From Mytilus californianus (lineage: Eukaryota > Mollusca > Bivalvia > Mytilida > Mytilidae), in contig NW_026262581.1 of the NCBI RefSeq assembly GCF_021869535.1, positions 77,219,955 to 77,283,954 on the forward strand: a stretch of DNA of 64,000 bases. Direction: 5' to 3'. Of the stretch, positions 24,394-37,366 are shown piece after piece. Every line of letters starts with the position of its first letter. Within the stretch, counting starts at the first letter, position 1. The notes under the pieces were generated by a model. The model was not told the DNA's origin. It did no database searches and saw nothing but the letters and a program-made list of their open reading frames with translations. The position numbers and the translations under genes were made by a program.

Positions 24394-24949
24394 TGGCATA
24401 ACTATAACAATGTATTGACACATAGGACTGGAAAATGTTATCAACATGAATAGGAATGGTTCTTTCACAGGAATTCAGTTTCAATTCTGTATAACAGATC
24501 GGATCAAATTTACTAATACCAAAACTTACTTTAGCAGGAAAATTTTAACAAAACATTCTATTTTTTATTAAGGGGGGAAGTGTGCTCTTTTATGTTTTGT
24601 TGATCTTAAATGTATTTAGCTTTCAACACTTTGAGTCATGTACATTTGTACCTGAAAGAAGATTATTCCAGATAGTGCAATCATCATCATCTGTGCATAG
24701 AAATGATGTTTATGAGTATAATGGGAAAATGTGAAAACATAGTTTATTAATAAATGGAAAAACATTGTTCATTTTTCAGTTGTCTTTCAGTAAATGAGAG
24801 TATACTTAGATGAGAACCTTGTGTTTTTGTCTTTTAAAAGGCATTTTTGTATATTTGTAATACAGATCTCTTTCTTTTGTTGTTTTTATAATAAATCAGG
24901 CCATTGTTTTTTCTCTTTTGACTTGATTTATATTTTGTCCTTCCTGTGT

Positions 24950-25095
24950 CTTTTTTTAGCTAATACTATCTGTATGGGTTTTGCTCATTGTTGAAGGCAG
25001 TACTCTGACCTATACTTGTTAACATCCTTGTCCTTTTGGTCTCTGGTGGATAGTTCAGGCAATCAGTTTATACTACATCTCTTTATTTGTATATA
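24950..25095 (+). repeat. Fragment of the mussel dispersed repeat
   Basis: 'tttgctcattgttgaaggca' and 'gtctctggtggatagtt' match the same part of the repeat as 29055-29240. Ends worn. Confidence 0.5.
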
Positions 25096-26036
25096 ACACT
25101 ATTGCATGTCTGGAATAAGGAAGAAGCCATTTAAACAATGAAAGAAAAAAGTATTAGCATATAGTTTTACTAAATAAAGGAAATCTGAGAATATCTGATT
25201 CATCCAATAAGGTGTTGTATCGTTTCATCTTAGGATTATATCTAAAACAATCCACAGATTCAAGAAATTTTCATTTTCAGTTTCATCTTTCTGTTCTATA
25301 ATCTTTTATTTTATTGATGACAGTAAAGCGGTGCATTAAATCTATTTCAGTTTAAAGTTCCGTAAATGAGAAGTACATACAATGACATACATGTGAGTGT
25401 TGTGCTATAATACCCCACCCACTTATTTATTTCAACAGCTTGTCATTCTATTTATTCATTTACAAATTATTGCAAATGAGGCATTTCAATTTCAAGTAGT
25501 TGAGGGGAAAAAAAAGCCATTTCCATAAGTTAATCCCAAGAGGTATTGGAGATCTGAAAATTTTCTATAAAGCAGAGTAAATGTGATTAGAAATGGTGAT
25601 GACGAAAATTGAAATATAAATAATATTCTCTAGTACAGTATTGTGAAATAGAATGGGATACTGGAGAAAACAATACCCCTATAAGCAGTGGAAAGTGTCC
25701 TATAATCAGAAATGGAAGGGATTATACTCTAATCAAAAGTCCCACTGACACTTGCAGTGATGATGCTGTTGTAAATAGGCAATGTAGAAGAGTCAGAACA
25801 TTTGATTTTTACATGAATTCCACTATTTTGTATTGCTAAAGCAAAAGAAAATATATTCACCAAAAGGCAAACAAATTATATGTAGTAAAATTTACTATTG
25901 TGTAAGTGAAAATCTAATTTGACCCAAAGGATGTTCTACATGTTATATTATATAAGCCCTTTAATTTTCAAATGACCCCCTCCCTCCCCCCCCCCCCCAA
26001 AAAAAAAAATAACATAAAAATAAAAAACATATTTAT
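25096..26036. other. Gene-free stretch
   Basis: AT-rich, with a C/A run at 25978-26010. From about 25650, loose copies of 'cagaagtggaaggga' begin and lead into the next region. No gene seen. Confidence 0.4.
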
Positions 26037-26290
26037 GGGCATTTAAAATCAATGTAAACCCCTCTCAGGATGGGAAGGGATTCTAAATTCAGAAGTGGAA
26101 GGATATCCTCTATAATCCAAAGTGGGAGGTTAAATCTATTTTAGATGAGGAAGGGATGTAACACAATCAAAAGTGGATGGGATGTTGTCATAACAAAGAC
26201 ATCCATCAGAAGCAAAGAAGACACTCTTATCAGAAGTGAAGACAGTACTCCATTTCAAGAATGGATTGAATACATTTTCTATCAAAAATT
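26037..26290. repeat. Degenerate 'agaagtggaaggga' tandem
   Basis: Loose copies every 35-50 bp of phrases such as 'cagaagtggaaggat', 'caaaagtggatgggat' and 'cagaagtgaagac'. Old and irregular. Confidence 0.4.
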
Positions 26291-26399
26291 ATAGATCTTG
26301 AAAAAAAGAGCAGAAGGTGATTGGATAGTTTAACAAGAAATGTAGGAAATATATCTACCAGAAGATCACATATTAATGTATGAGATTCAATAATTTAGA

Positions 26400-26690
26400 G
26401 AAAGTTAAGTACTCTCTAGAAAGAAGTCTATCTTCTCTGGCTGGAGGTTTTACTGTAGCGACAGCTAAAAGACATAAGAGGGGCTGGTCAAAGAAAGGTC
26501 TGTATTCTCTGGCTGGAGGTTTTACTGTAGCGACAGCTATAAAACATAAGGACTGGCCAAAGAGATGTCTGTATTCTCTGGCTGGAGGTTTTACTGTAGC
26601 AACATCTATAAGACAGAAGGACTGGCCAAAGAGATGTGGTTTACTCTGATTGCAGGTTTTACTGTTGCGACTACTGCTCAACAAATAAGC
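26400..26690. repeat. 69-bp tandem repeat, four units, open on both strands
   Basis: Units marked by 'ctggctggaggttttactgt' at 26437, 26509 and 26578, with a worn fourth at 26646; spacings 72, 69 and 68 bp. The middle units are 69 bp, a multiple of three, so both strands stay open. Plus frame: repeated SLAGGFTVAT (26380-26649, 89 codons). Minus frame: repeated VATVKPPARE (26373-26705, 110 codons). I do not recognise either peptide. More likely a young minisatellite than a gene, since no start context, splice site or homologue is visible. Confidence 0.75.
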
Positions 26691-27120
26691 TGTATCCTTA
26701 CACAACCTTACGAACCATTGTTCAAGGTCTGTGAGATAAGTCAGTATGTAAAAACCATCTGTTTGTGTTTAATGCACCACATACTTTCTTCTACATCAGT
26801 AATCAGTAGGTAAGTGAGGCTATTATAAAAATATACAGAACCTTTTTCATCACCAGTAATTAGTATAAAACACCTCCACTTAGACAAGATGTTCTTGCAG
26901 GTTAAAAGTTTTATTTTTTTTGTTCTAATATCTGAACATGGTAAAGCAAAGGGCACATACAATAACAGATTGTTTTACCAATTCAAGTAGACTGGTTTAA
27001 AATGCAGTGGATTTTGTTAAAGACCTACATGTAACAAGATAATAAGTGATGATAGAGCCTTCCAGGGCCAGTCTCTTTATAATGTAAAACCCTGGAATAT
27101 AATAAAAAGACATAAAAAAA
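26691..27120. other. Gene-free stretch
   Basis: AT-rich sequence without array, inverted repeat or supportable splice pair. Confidence 0.4.
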
Positions 27121-27991
27121 ACTAGAGGCTCTCAAGAGCCTGTGTCGATCACCTGTATCTACTGTGTTTTTGGAAATCATGTAAAATAAGGTTAAAATCA
27201 TAATAAATAGTATTAGATACCCTAATAATGACTGAGGCCAAGTTTGGTTTAATTTGGCCCAGTAGTTAAATTGAAAGCAGGTCATCCTATTTTAATCTAA
27301 CAATAGTTACTGAAGACCCCTTATCATTATTTAAATTGGTTTTCAAGTTGTGACCATTTGAAATTGTTTTTTTTACAATTTTTCCTTAGCCATGTTGGTA
27401 GGATGACAGTGAGTGAGGGTCATCGGATACATTTTTCAATCAAGATACCCTATTGAAAATTGTGGTTAAGTTTAATTCTTTTTGGCCCAGTAGATTAAGT
27501 GGAGAAGTTTTTGTAAAAGATTACAAACATTTACGAAAAAATTGACTATAAAGGGCAATAACTCCTTAATGGGCCAATTGACAATTTTGGTCATATTGAC
27601 TTATTTGTAGATCGTACTTTGCTGAACATTATTGCTGTTTACAGTTTATCTCTATCTATAATAATATTCAAGATAATAACAAATAACTGCAAAATTTCCT
27701 TAAAATTACCAATTCAAGGGCAGCAACCCAACAACGAGTTGTCTGATTTGTCTGAAAATTTTACAGCAGACAGATCTAAACCTGATAAACATTTTTACCC
27801 TGTCAGATTTACTCTGAATGCTTTAGTTTCAGAGATATAAGCCAAAAACTGCATCAATAGATATAAACAATTCCCCAAAGTTTCATGACAATTGGTGAGA
27901 GCGTTTTTGAGTTATTGTCCGTAGTGTTGACGACGGACAGACAGACAGACAACGGTATACCATAATACCTCCCGTAAACGGGCATATAAAA
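27121..27991 (+). mobile_element. Hairpin-ended element, chimera of family B head and family C tail
   Basis: 5' hairpin at 27126-27141 (AGGCTCT-ca-AGAGCCT), then family B body through 'cagcaacccaacaacgagtt' and 'gccaaaaactgcat' at 27841-27854. From 27855 the text changes to family C ('caatagatataaacaattc', 'gagttattgtccg'). A GAC-rich stretch (27929-27950) and the C tail CCCGT-aa-ACGGG at 27971-27982 follow, then 'catataaaa'. In the nest, B and C are separate elements with their own ends, so this is a recombinant. No ORF of note. Confidence 0.75.
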
Positions 27992-28385
27992 TCAATTAAT
28001 TTACATGTACCTCAGTTTATGACAGTATTCAAAACAATCCTCCTCTTACCTACACTGAGTTCCTCCCCCATATTAATACACTACTAACACACATGTGATT
28101 AATTAACTGATGATGTATTTATCTAGACAAGAAGTCAACATACATATATATCACTTCCTATATCTGATGACCATGTAATCCTAATATAATATTTGCCTAA
28201 AAATATCTCATTTTCAATATATGCATGTATATATATATATGATGTGAATTTATACTATTTCCTGTTGTGTACTACATATTTTCTCATGTTGAAAGTTCCA
28301 ATATTGAAATCCACTCAATATATATTCAGTATTCTCCCGAGAATTAAGAGACACCAAATTGTCATAAAGAAGTATATATACATTG

Positions 28386-28600
28386 TCTTAGAGTTGGCTG
28401 AGTGGTCTAAAGCACTAGACACAGTGCAGGTGGTGGTGCTGATAATGTTACAGCAGTGGTTCTAATCACACTGTCGACTGAGAGAAGAAAAATTTGCAAA
28501 CACAAATTTGCAGATCTAACAATATTTAGTTAAATTTCAAACTAAGTACATGTATATAAATTTCAGTTAAATCTAGAAAAATAGATAGAAAAAAAAAAAA
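28386..28600 (+). mobile_element. tRNA-Leu-like SINE
   Basis: The head resembles a type II (long variable arm) tRNA-Leu. It has a perfect Pol III A box TGGCTGAGTGG at 28395-28405, a worn B box GGTTCTAATCA at 28458-28468 and an acceptor stem TCTTAG / CTGAGA (28386-28391 with 28478-28483). CAG stands where the anticodon would be, but the anticodon stem does not pair and the B box has lost its invariant CG, so it is not a working tRNA. A non-tRNA body with 'aaatttgcagatctaac' follows, then an A-rich tail near 28588-28600. Moved, if ever, by LINE machinery. Confidence 0.6.
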
Positions 28601-29054
28601 GGAAAGCCAGATAGTTGTATGATCTAGTGCACAATATGGCTTTCATCATCAAATGATAGAATGACTAATGTAATAATGATAGAATGCCTATACAGTACTT
28701 ATCTAACACCCCCTCCAACAGAAGCTGAACATGTAGTGATATGTATCAAATGATATCACCCTTGACAAAACAGAAACAACATCACAACCCCAATCAAAGG
28801 TTGAACAGTAGTCTACGTTATCTTCCTCATCACAAATCTCTCCCTGTAATTAGGAAGGAATGTCGGTAATTGTCTATAATAAACAAATGTTATACTAAAC
28901 AGTCATTGTTTCATATTTTTTGTCATGCATAGCAGTCTGCACCAAAATCTTTTCCAACTACTAGATCGAAGACTAATATTCCGACAATTTTCTTATGTTT
29001 ATAAACAAATATTTGCAAATACTTTAATTAGTCCGAATAAAATTTAACTTGTCT
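28601..29054. other. Gene-free stretch
   Basis: No array, inverted repeat or supportable splice pair seen. Confidence 0.4.
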
Positions 29055-29240
29055 GGGGCATCTGACTAGTGGCTAATGGTGCAGACTGGCATAGACCTTT
29101 TATAGCTTAATGTATGGTGTGATTTTTGCTCATTGTTGAAGGCCATATGGTGACCTATAGTTGTTTAAACTCCTTGTCCTTTGGTCTTTGGTGGATAGTT
29201 GTTTCATTGGCAATCAAACCAGTGTCATTCCCTTATCTAC
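29055..29240 (+). repeat. Fragment of the mussel dispersed repeat
   Basis: 'tttttgctcattgttgaagg', 'tggtgacctatagttg' and 'tctttggtggatagttg' match the repeat at 23480-23770. Ends worn. Confidence 0.5.
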
Positions 29241-29689
29241 CAATGGTTACAACTCTTTTTCCTTTCTGGTTGCATTTTGTGTTTTTGTTTTGTATATTAT
29301 AGACATACCTATTGAGTGTCAAAACTGAGTAGTAAAATGTGTCTTCTTGTTAATAAATATTTTAGCAGTACCATCTCATCAGAGAGACACCCAATTATAC
29401 AAAAACAATAATACTACAAACTATAATATTTTCTTTTTATCTTTATCTTAGAGGGGTTATTTTGATTTATATACATATGTTGATAGATATATGTATTTGT
29501 GTGTTTACATTTATATAATGTCTTTTTCATAAATTGTGGTATCAATCCTATAATTTTAAATTAGAAGCCATTAAAAAATTCTTATTCTTGCATGTTATTT
29601 ATTTGTGTCAAAATTTGTAAAACGTCTCACCTGTTTCATTGATCATGATGGAATTTTATATTGAAAGTCTTTCAGATAAAGGTTTTAAA
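29241..29689. other. Gene-free stretch
   Basis: AT-rich; nothing supportable seen on either strand. Confidence 0.4.
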
Positions 29690-30010
29690 CTTAACATTAT
29701 CCATGAATCATGAAACTGAGGTCAAGATCAGATGAACTCTGCCAGACCAACAGTCACAATGACAGTACATCTAGGAATCATTCCATACAGTGAATACAAT
29801 TGATCTTTTGGCTAATCTGAGAAACACCTAACCACGGAAGCTTTAGGTTGACCAATGAACTATATGAAAATGAGGTCAAGGTCATATGAACACTGCTACA
29901 CAGACATGTACATCTTACAATCATTCCATACCAAATATAGTTGACCTATTACTTATAGTATTTCAGAAACAAAGTTTAACCATGAAAACATAACTGTTAC
30001 ATTATTATCT
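29690..30010 (+). repeat. Worn core of family D
   Basis: Two units of the D core, with 'gaaactgaggtcaagatcag' and 'gaaaatgaggtcaaggtcat', about 160 bp apart. Terminal parts are missing. Plus orientation. Confidence 0.6.
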
Positions 30011-30228
30011 CTGACAATGCATTACAATCGACTTATTCATTATTTGTAGGAGTTGGTATTCCACAATTGTGTTTAGTCATACAAAAAAATTATTGAAACT
30101 TCTATAAAACATGAGTTTCAATCAAACCACCACTACACTCAATGCCGAAGTTATAAATCTTTTAATTCATAAGACATTTAATTTTTTCATTGGAAGACAC
30201 GAAACAGTTTAGAAAATAAATGTGGATA

Positions 30229-31234
30229 GTGTCCACATGTGGACACAGATGATGCCCCCGCTTGCAAAGCATATAGTTATAAAGGGACAAAACTGAAGAA
30301 CGGTAAAAGTGACGCTATCCAAATTTGAACTTGATCTGAGTTTTTGTGGTAATAAGCATTGTGTGTAAGTCTCATAACATTTGGTTGAGGCTAACTTAAG
30401 TAGAGAACAGAAACTAAAAATTCAGCAATTTTTCTATTTGTAAACACGCATAACTCTAGAACGGTTGTGTATAAGTTTTATAACATTTGGTTGAGACAAA
30501 CTAAAGTTAGAGAACGGAAACAAAAAATTTGTACTTGATCTAAGTTTTGTGGTAATGAATATTGTGTATAGGTTTCATAATGTTTGGTTGGGGCAAACTT
30601 AAGTTACAGAATGGAAACTAAAAATTTTGCAATCTTTCGATTTATAAAGGGGCATAACTCAATAATGGTTAAAGTGACACTTCCCAAATTCAACTTGATC
30701 TGTGTTTTATCAGTGGAAGTCAAAATTAAACATTGCATTGTATAAAGCATTGATTGTAGTTGATTCAACTATACTCATGGACAAAGGAAGATAACTTTTT
30801 AAATTTTAAAAATTACTTGATATTTAGAAGAAAATAAAAATTTTGCAATTTTTCCATTTTTAAAGGGCATAACTCTAGAGCAGTTAAAGTGACGCCACCA
30901 AAATTCAAACTTGATCTTTGTTTTTTGGTAATTAACATTGTGTATAAGTTTCATAACATTTGGTTGAGGCAAACTAAAGTTAGAGAACGGAAACTAAAAA
31001 TTTTGTAATTTTTCCATTTATAAAGGGGCATAGCTATAGAACGGTTAAAGTGAAGCCACCAAAATTCAAACTTGATCTGTGTTTTGTGGTAATAAGCATT
31101 GTGTATAAGTTTCATAACATTTGGTTGAGGCAAACTCAAGTTAGAGAACGGAAACCAATTTATGGACGTACGAACGTACAGTCGGACAAGGGTAAAACTT
31201 AATGCACCCACCGCTACTGCGGGGGCATAAAAAA
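30229..31234 (+). mobile_element. Hairpin-ended element, family F, long copy
   Basis: The 5' end is the 18-bp perfect palindrome GTGTCCACATGTGGACAC (30229-30246), followed by 'agatgatgcccccgcttg'. The core has five or six irregular units (~160 bp when complete) with 'tttcataacatttggttg' and 'aaaggggcataactc'. The tail holds 'gacgtacgaacgtac' and a 3' hairpin at 31202-31228 (ATGC ... CCGC-tact-GCGG ... GCAT), then AAAAA. No ORF. Confidence 0.75.
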
Positions 31235-34200
31235 TAAAGATTTTAACTGACCAACAACATAATGGACTGTGTTATCAATCAATAGATACTTTAACTTCCC
31301 TCAGAAACATTCCACTTACCCCAATTAGCCTAAAAACACCAATGATAAAACAACCTCCCTCAATAGTCAAAATTACAGCAAATGTCCTAAAACCATATGG
31401 TTACAACACAACTGTAAAATTTTTAAGACTTCCCATTCTAGACCTAGGTGAACATCAATTTATACTTTTAAAGCACTATTTTTAAAAATTTTAATAAAAT
31501 CTTTTTGGGCTGCATTCTTTTTCTTTTTTTCACATCTGTATGTAAATTTTTGATGGCAATTAACCAATTTTCCCCATCACACTATTTGTTACAAAGTTGA
31601 GATATCACCATCAAAGTTTCTCCTTCATCTATAGCCACTGGCATTATGGCTACTTTCCAAACATAGATTTCACTCTTTTCTTATTATAGTTATAATCTGT
31701 TTCAAGTCATTGATTACTTTATTTCTGTAAGTTATATATATTGATCCTGAGCAGTCCACAATATATCTATTGTCCCTTTCTGTTTCATGATGGAAAATTT
31801 AGGACACAAAATCAACTAGCCCTGTGTATAGCCATTTGGTTTGACAACTACGTACAGAGTTGGTGCAATTCGGATCTACCCCGTCTCCCCTAACCTCTCT
31901 GAATTGTTGAACGCTATCATTTTGCATTAACCATAATATAATGGCGTAAATTAGATATACATTACTGGTCTCTAACTTCAATGACTGCAGGTACATTTAA
32001 AGACAAATACTTGCTACATTCATTTTGACAGAAAATGGGTGTCTTGTACAATTAAAATCCTTAAAAATTCATAGCATTATAATAAGTTGTTTTCCTGCAC
32101 ATTGAAAGTGTTATTACAAAATGCCTTTTTTCTTTATAAGTTTCTTTACAAATTTTGAGATACAGACGCTGAAAAGGGGGGGGGGGTCTAAACTAGGCAA
32201 TGTTAGGAGTGGAACATGTAATAAAATTTATGCATTAACCATTTGTGTAGCTCCATAAGGGGGCTACCCCCTCAAATTATCTCTGAACTGAAAATGACTA
32301 CAAGACTACAAAATTCTGTTTCAATATTAACATAAAAAAAACAGGAAATCTCTTATACTTATGTATATATTAACATGGCTGGTTAACCTTTACTTTACAT
32401 TTAAACCCATCAAATAAATCTAAAACCATCTGTTTTATTCCACATTTGTTTGTTTTCTTTAATCCCTAGAATACACATTATATACAGCTGAAGGATAAGA
32501 TCTCTGTCTTATAGGTATACAACTTACACAAACCAAAAAGCCAAGTATTTCTACTGAACTATAGTTATGTTTCATAAGGTCCATAATTAGTACAATTATG
32601 ATATAAAATCAATGCATGGTTTTTCAGAATCAAGATTCCTAACAGTAAAAATATATCTAAAGAAGAAAATTTATGTACATAAACATCCCAGCTGCTTATG
32701 CATTTGTGAAAGAAAAATGTATATTTACCTTTCCCTAAAATGAGTGTGAGTATATTTTACCTGGAAAGATGGTAACAGAATAATATATCTATAGTCCAGT
32801 GATTTTAAATTCCAAGATAATCAAAGTTTAATTCCAAGGAAGCCATATTTTTTCTTTCCTGTCAAAGGGAGATTACTGATGATCATAAATTATATAATTT
32901 AAGTTCAACTTCTCCCTCTACGAGATCATACTATACAAATATTGATACAATGAAGGAATGCTTTTTATGAATGACCAAATTAATCCATACTATAGGATCC
33001 AATTTAAATGCCAACCTTAAATAAATTAAATAGTATTTCGTCAATCTGAAATACTATAGAAAGAAGTCTTATTGCGCTGACAAAGCAAACTATTCTTGCA
33101 TGAATATTCCGATGTAAATATCTATAGGTTGATCGACAGAAAATCTTTAAATTGGTCACTGATTTCTGAAATCCAATCTTTAAAATACTGCGAAATTTGT
33201 AACAAGGACATCCCTTGTTTACATACTAGGAAACAAAGGCGTTAATCATGGATGACGACAAACTTTCTATATACAGTCACTATGAGAAAACTATAATAAA
33301 CCCTTACTACAATATTATAACAGATTTGTGACACCTGTTACCTTCAAGGACTTAACTTTTATGTTAATCAGTTTGTGATAATTATTTGATTGATTATTCA
33401 ATCTTTGTGAGATACTGGCAGCTAAAGTGTTCAAATAATACAGATTTAACAGCTAACACCCATTATCTATACAACTTGAGTTGACAAAAGCATGTTTTTG
33501 CATTACAAATTAATCAGCTAGTTAAATCGTCCATATCAATCTTCTTACACTGTTGTAAACCTGGAAATATTAACCTACTGGCTAAATGTTCCTTGTCAAA
33601 TATCAAAATTAATATTTTAATTTTCCTAAGAAATTAAGTAGATACAAGAAGTTTGCTATGAGTTGTCAATCTCATTAGTAAAGGAAAACCTGTTACAAGA
33701 TAACAGATCAATCAATAGTTACACATTTTGTGTTATTTTTAACACACAGCCAAAATAAAATGATGCTCTCATCAAATTCTATGGAGGTAATGATAACAAG
33801 AAGTACTTACCAGTGTAATATTAATCCATAGATATATAAAATACGGTAATCTTGACATAAAATTAACATAAAATCTGCTGGTTTGTACAATCAATATACA
33901 CTTTCACTGGTCATTGCCTATACACCACTAAATTATACACAGAAAAAATGTTGGTGGATAAAATACACATATACTTCCCAACTATTGTAGAAATGTGCAA
34001 CCTAGCTTGTACATTTTGCTATGGAAACCAATTGTGATCTTATTGTGGTAGTAATTCCTGTCAATTCTGTGTATTACACTTCCCAATGTCAGGGAGAAAT
34101 TGTTCCTGCCAATGAGGGGTACCAAAAGGGGCAAAATTCAAGACTATCAATAAATGCTTACATTTTTTCATTATTCATAAGAACACATGTATCTATGACA

Positions 34201-34560
34201 ATATGGTATATTGTAATATAATCTTATTATCTTAGTCAGTAACATTATATCTTGTGATCTTTATCACAGGAATTTATGGGCACCTCACAGGGGTTTCTAT
34301 GCATCCTTAATTAATCAGCAAAATTAATATACGTTTAATTACAATACATACAGTTAATAATCAATAAAATACTGATCAATATACATCTTGAAGGCTTCAG
34401 CATCTGGCGAACACAATGATAACTACTGACTGCCTTTCTAATAATGATGTTATCAAAATTCTTTATACTAACTAATACATTCCTTGGGCAACATAAGGTC
34501 ATGTCTTGTACAAATTGTAATATATATACTATTGGGATCAACCATTTCATTACAATATTA
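31235..34560. other. Gene-free stretch
   Basis: AT-rich, with a G run near 32176. Two weak minus-strand splice patterns (32729-32760; a donor at 33815) are listed under rejected items. No array or inverted repeat. Confidence 0.4.
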
Positions 34561-36985
34561 AAATATAACTTATCTCAGTTTACAACTGACCACTGGGGTC
34601 AACACTCAACAAATTTTCTTTATTTTTGGTCCATAATAGTACAATAGAGAATAGTGTTTAGGCTTTAGATATCAGTGACTCTAAGGAACTCTCTAGATAG
34701 AGTATTATTTTTAGGATATAGATATCAATGACTCTAAGGAACACTCATGATAGAGCATAGTGTTTAGGCTTAAGATATCAGTGACTCTAAGGAACTCTCT
34801 AAATAGAGCATAATGTTTATGTAAACTATATCTTATCTTATAAATATAACTTATCTCAGTTTACAACTGACCACTGGGGTCAACACCCAACAAATTTTCT
34901 TTATTTTTGGTCCATAATAGTACAATAGAGAATAGTGTTTAGGCTTTAGATATCAGTGACTCTAAGGAACTCTCTAGATAGAGTATTATTTTTAGGATAT
35001 AGATATCAGTGACTCTAAGGAACCCTCTATATAGAGCATAGTGTTTAGGCTTAAGATATCAGTGACTCTAAGGAACTCTCTAAATAGAGCATAATGTTTA
35101 GGCTTTATATATCAGTGACTCTAAGGAACCCTAAAGATAGAGCATATATAGTTTTTAAGCTATCAATATCAGTGACTCTAAGGAACCCTATAGATAGAGC
35201 ATAGTTTTTAAGCTATAGATATCAGTGACTCTGAGGAACCCTATAAATAGAGCATAGTTTTTAAGCTTTAGATATCAGCGACTCTAAGGAACCCTATAGA
35301 TAGAGCATAGTTTTTAAGCTATAGATATCTGTGACTCTAAAGAACCCTATAGATAGAGCATAGTTTTTAAGCTATAAATATCAGTGACTCTAAAGAACCC
35401 TATGGATAGAGCATAGTTTTTAAGCTATAGATGAGCATAGTTTTAAAGCTATAGATATCAGAACATCACTAGGATCAGCTTTCTTCTTACTACAGATATC
35501 ATTCATTCAAAAAAATTCTGTAGGCTGAGCATAGATTTTACACTATTAAATTCAGTGACTTTAAGGAACTCTCTAGATAGAGCATAGTGTTTATGTAAAC
35601 TATATCTTATCTTATAAATATAACTTATCTCAGTTTACAACTGACCACTGGGGTCAACACCCAACAAATTTTCTTTATTTTTGGTCCATAATAGTACAAT
35701 AGAGAATAGTGTTTAGGCTTTAGATATCAGTGACTCTAAGGAACTCTCTAGATAGAGTATTATTTTTAGGATATAGATATCAGTGACTCTAAGGAACCCT
35801 CTATATAGAGCATAGTGTTTAGGCTTAAGATATCAGTGACTCTAAGGAACTCTCTAAATAGAGCATAATGTTTAGGCTTTATATATCAGTGACTCTAAGG
35901 AACCCTAAAGATAGAGCATATATAGTTTTTAAGCTATCAATATCAGTGACTCTAAGGAACCCTATAGATAGAGCATAGTTTTTAAGCTATAGATATCAGT
36001 GACTCTGAGGAACCCTATAAATAGAGCATAGTTTTTAAGCTTTAGATATCAGGGACTCTAAGGAACCCAATAGATAGAGCATAATTCTGAAGCTATAGAT
36101 ATCAGGGACTCTAAGGAACCCTATGGATAGAGCTTAGTTTTTAAGCTTTAGATATCAGCGACTCTAAGGAACCCTATAGATAGAGCATAGTTTTTAAGCT
36201 ATAGATATCTGTGACTCTAAAGAACCCTATAGATAGAGCATAGTTTTTAAGCTATAAATATCAGTGACTCTAAAGAACCCTATAGATAGAGCATAGTTTT
36301 TAAGCTATAGATGAGCATAGTTTTAAAGCTATAGATATCAGAACATCACTAGGATCAGCTTTCTTCTTACTACAGATATCATTCATTCAAAAAAATTCTG
36401 TAGGCTGAGCATAGATTTTACACTATTAAATTCAGTGACTTTAAGGAACTCTCTAGATAGAGCATAGTGTTTAGGCTTTATATTTCAGTGACTCTAAGGA
36501 ACTCTCTAGATAGAGCATAATATTAGGCTTTAGATATTAGTGACGCTAAGGAACCCTATATATAAAGCATAGTATTTAAGCTATAGATATCAGTGACTCT
36601 AAGGAACTCTATAGAGAGAGCATAGTTTTTAAGCTATATATATCAATGACTCTTAGGAACCCTATAGAGAGAGCATAGTTTTTAAGCTATATATATCAAT
36701 GACTCTAAGGAACCCTATAGAGAGTTTTTTTTGTTTTAGCTATAGATACCAGTGACTCTAAAGAACATCACTAGGATCAGCTTTCTTCTTACTATAGATA
36801 TCATTCATTCAAAGGAATTCTTTAGGCTGAGCATAGATATTACACTATAAAATTCAGTGACTCTAAAGAACTCTCTAAAATAAAAATAGTTTTCATGCTA
36901 TGAATATCAATAATTCTAAAAACAAAGATCATTTGGATCACCATTCTTAAAGTCTACTGATTTCTGTGACTAAGGGAACTCTATA
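34561..36985. repeat. 53-bp satellite with higher-order duplication
   Basis: The monomer is about 53 bp, for example 'gagcatagtttttaagctat', 'agatatcagtgactctgagg', 'aaccctataaata' (35197 to 35250). A non-monomer block starting 'aaatataacttatctcag' occurs at 34561, 34842 and 35616. A second marker, 'gaacatcactagg', occurs at 35461 and 36341. The two large units differ in length by 106 bp, exactly two monomers. After 36540 the array becomes more diverged and ends near 36985. No ORF. Confidence 0.92.
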
Positions 36986-37366
36986 AATTCAGTTAACTTT
37001 CAGTTCTTCTTTCACTTTGAACTTCCCTAAACATGTTAAAATACCTATACTTATAAAAAAAGTTATCTTGGAAAGTGTTCACACAATAAAGTTAACTTCA
37101 TCTTTCCAATCAATTAAGGAGGACTGCATTCAAAATGATTTTGAAGCCCCAATCAACACTTCATCAGTTTATGGAACAAAAGATATGATCAATAAATGCC
37201 TATACATTCATAAATGTCTACAAGATTAAACATCAAACTAAAATATGTAATGCATTATGTATGACATAAAATCATGGTAGGAGAAACTTTTATTACCATA
37301 ATCTGCAATTTAATATCTGCACTTTTATCATCGCAGCACGACATTTCTATTATTTAATTTACTTAC

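Noticed and set aside
28050-28084. Possible minus-strand first exon containing ATGGGGGAGGAACTC before donor TAG|GTAAGAGG
   Set aside because: The donor is good but there is no acceptor or promoter evidence and the peptide is not recognisable.
28386-28483. Functional tRNA-Leu gene
   Set aside because: The anticodon stem does not pair and the B box lacks the conserved CG; followed by SINE body.
32729-32760. Possible 32-nt minus-strand exon ('ctttccag' acceptor, AAAG|GTAAAT donor)
   Set aside because: Acceptor good, donor weak; no second line of support.
33816-33945. Possible minus-strand leader exon before donor CACTG|GTAAGTACT
   Set aside because: The donor is strong but the acceptor cannot be chosen among several weak ones.
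34561-36985. CRISPR-like regular repeats
   Set aside because: Monomers are contiguous with no unique spacers and the genome is animal; this is a satellite.
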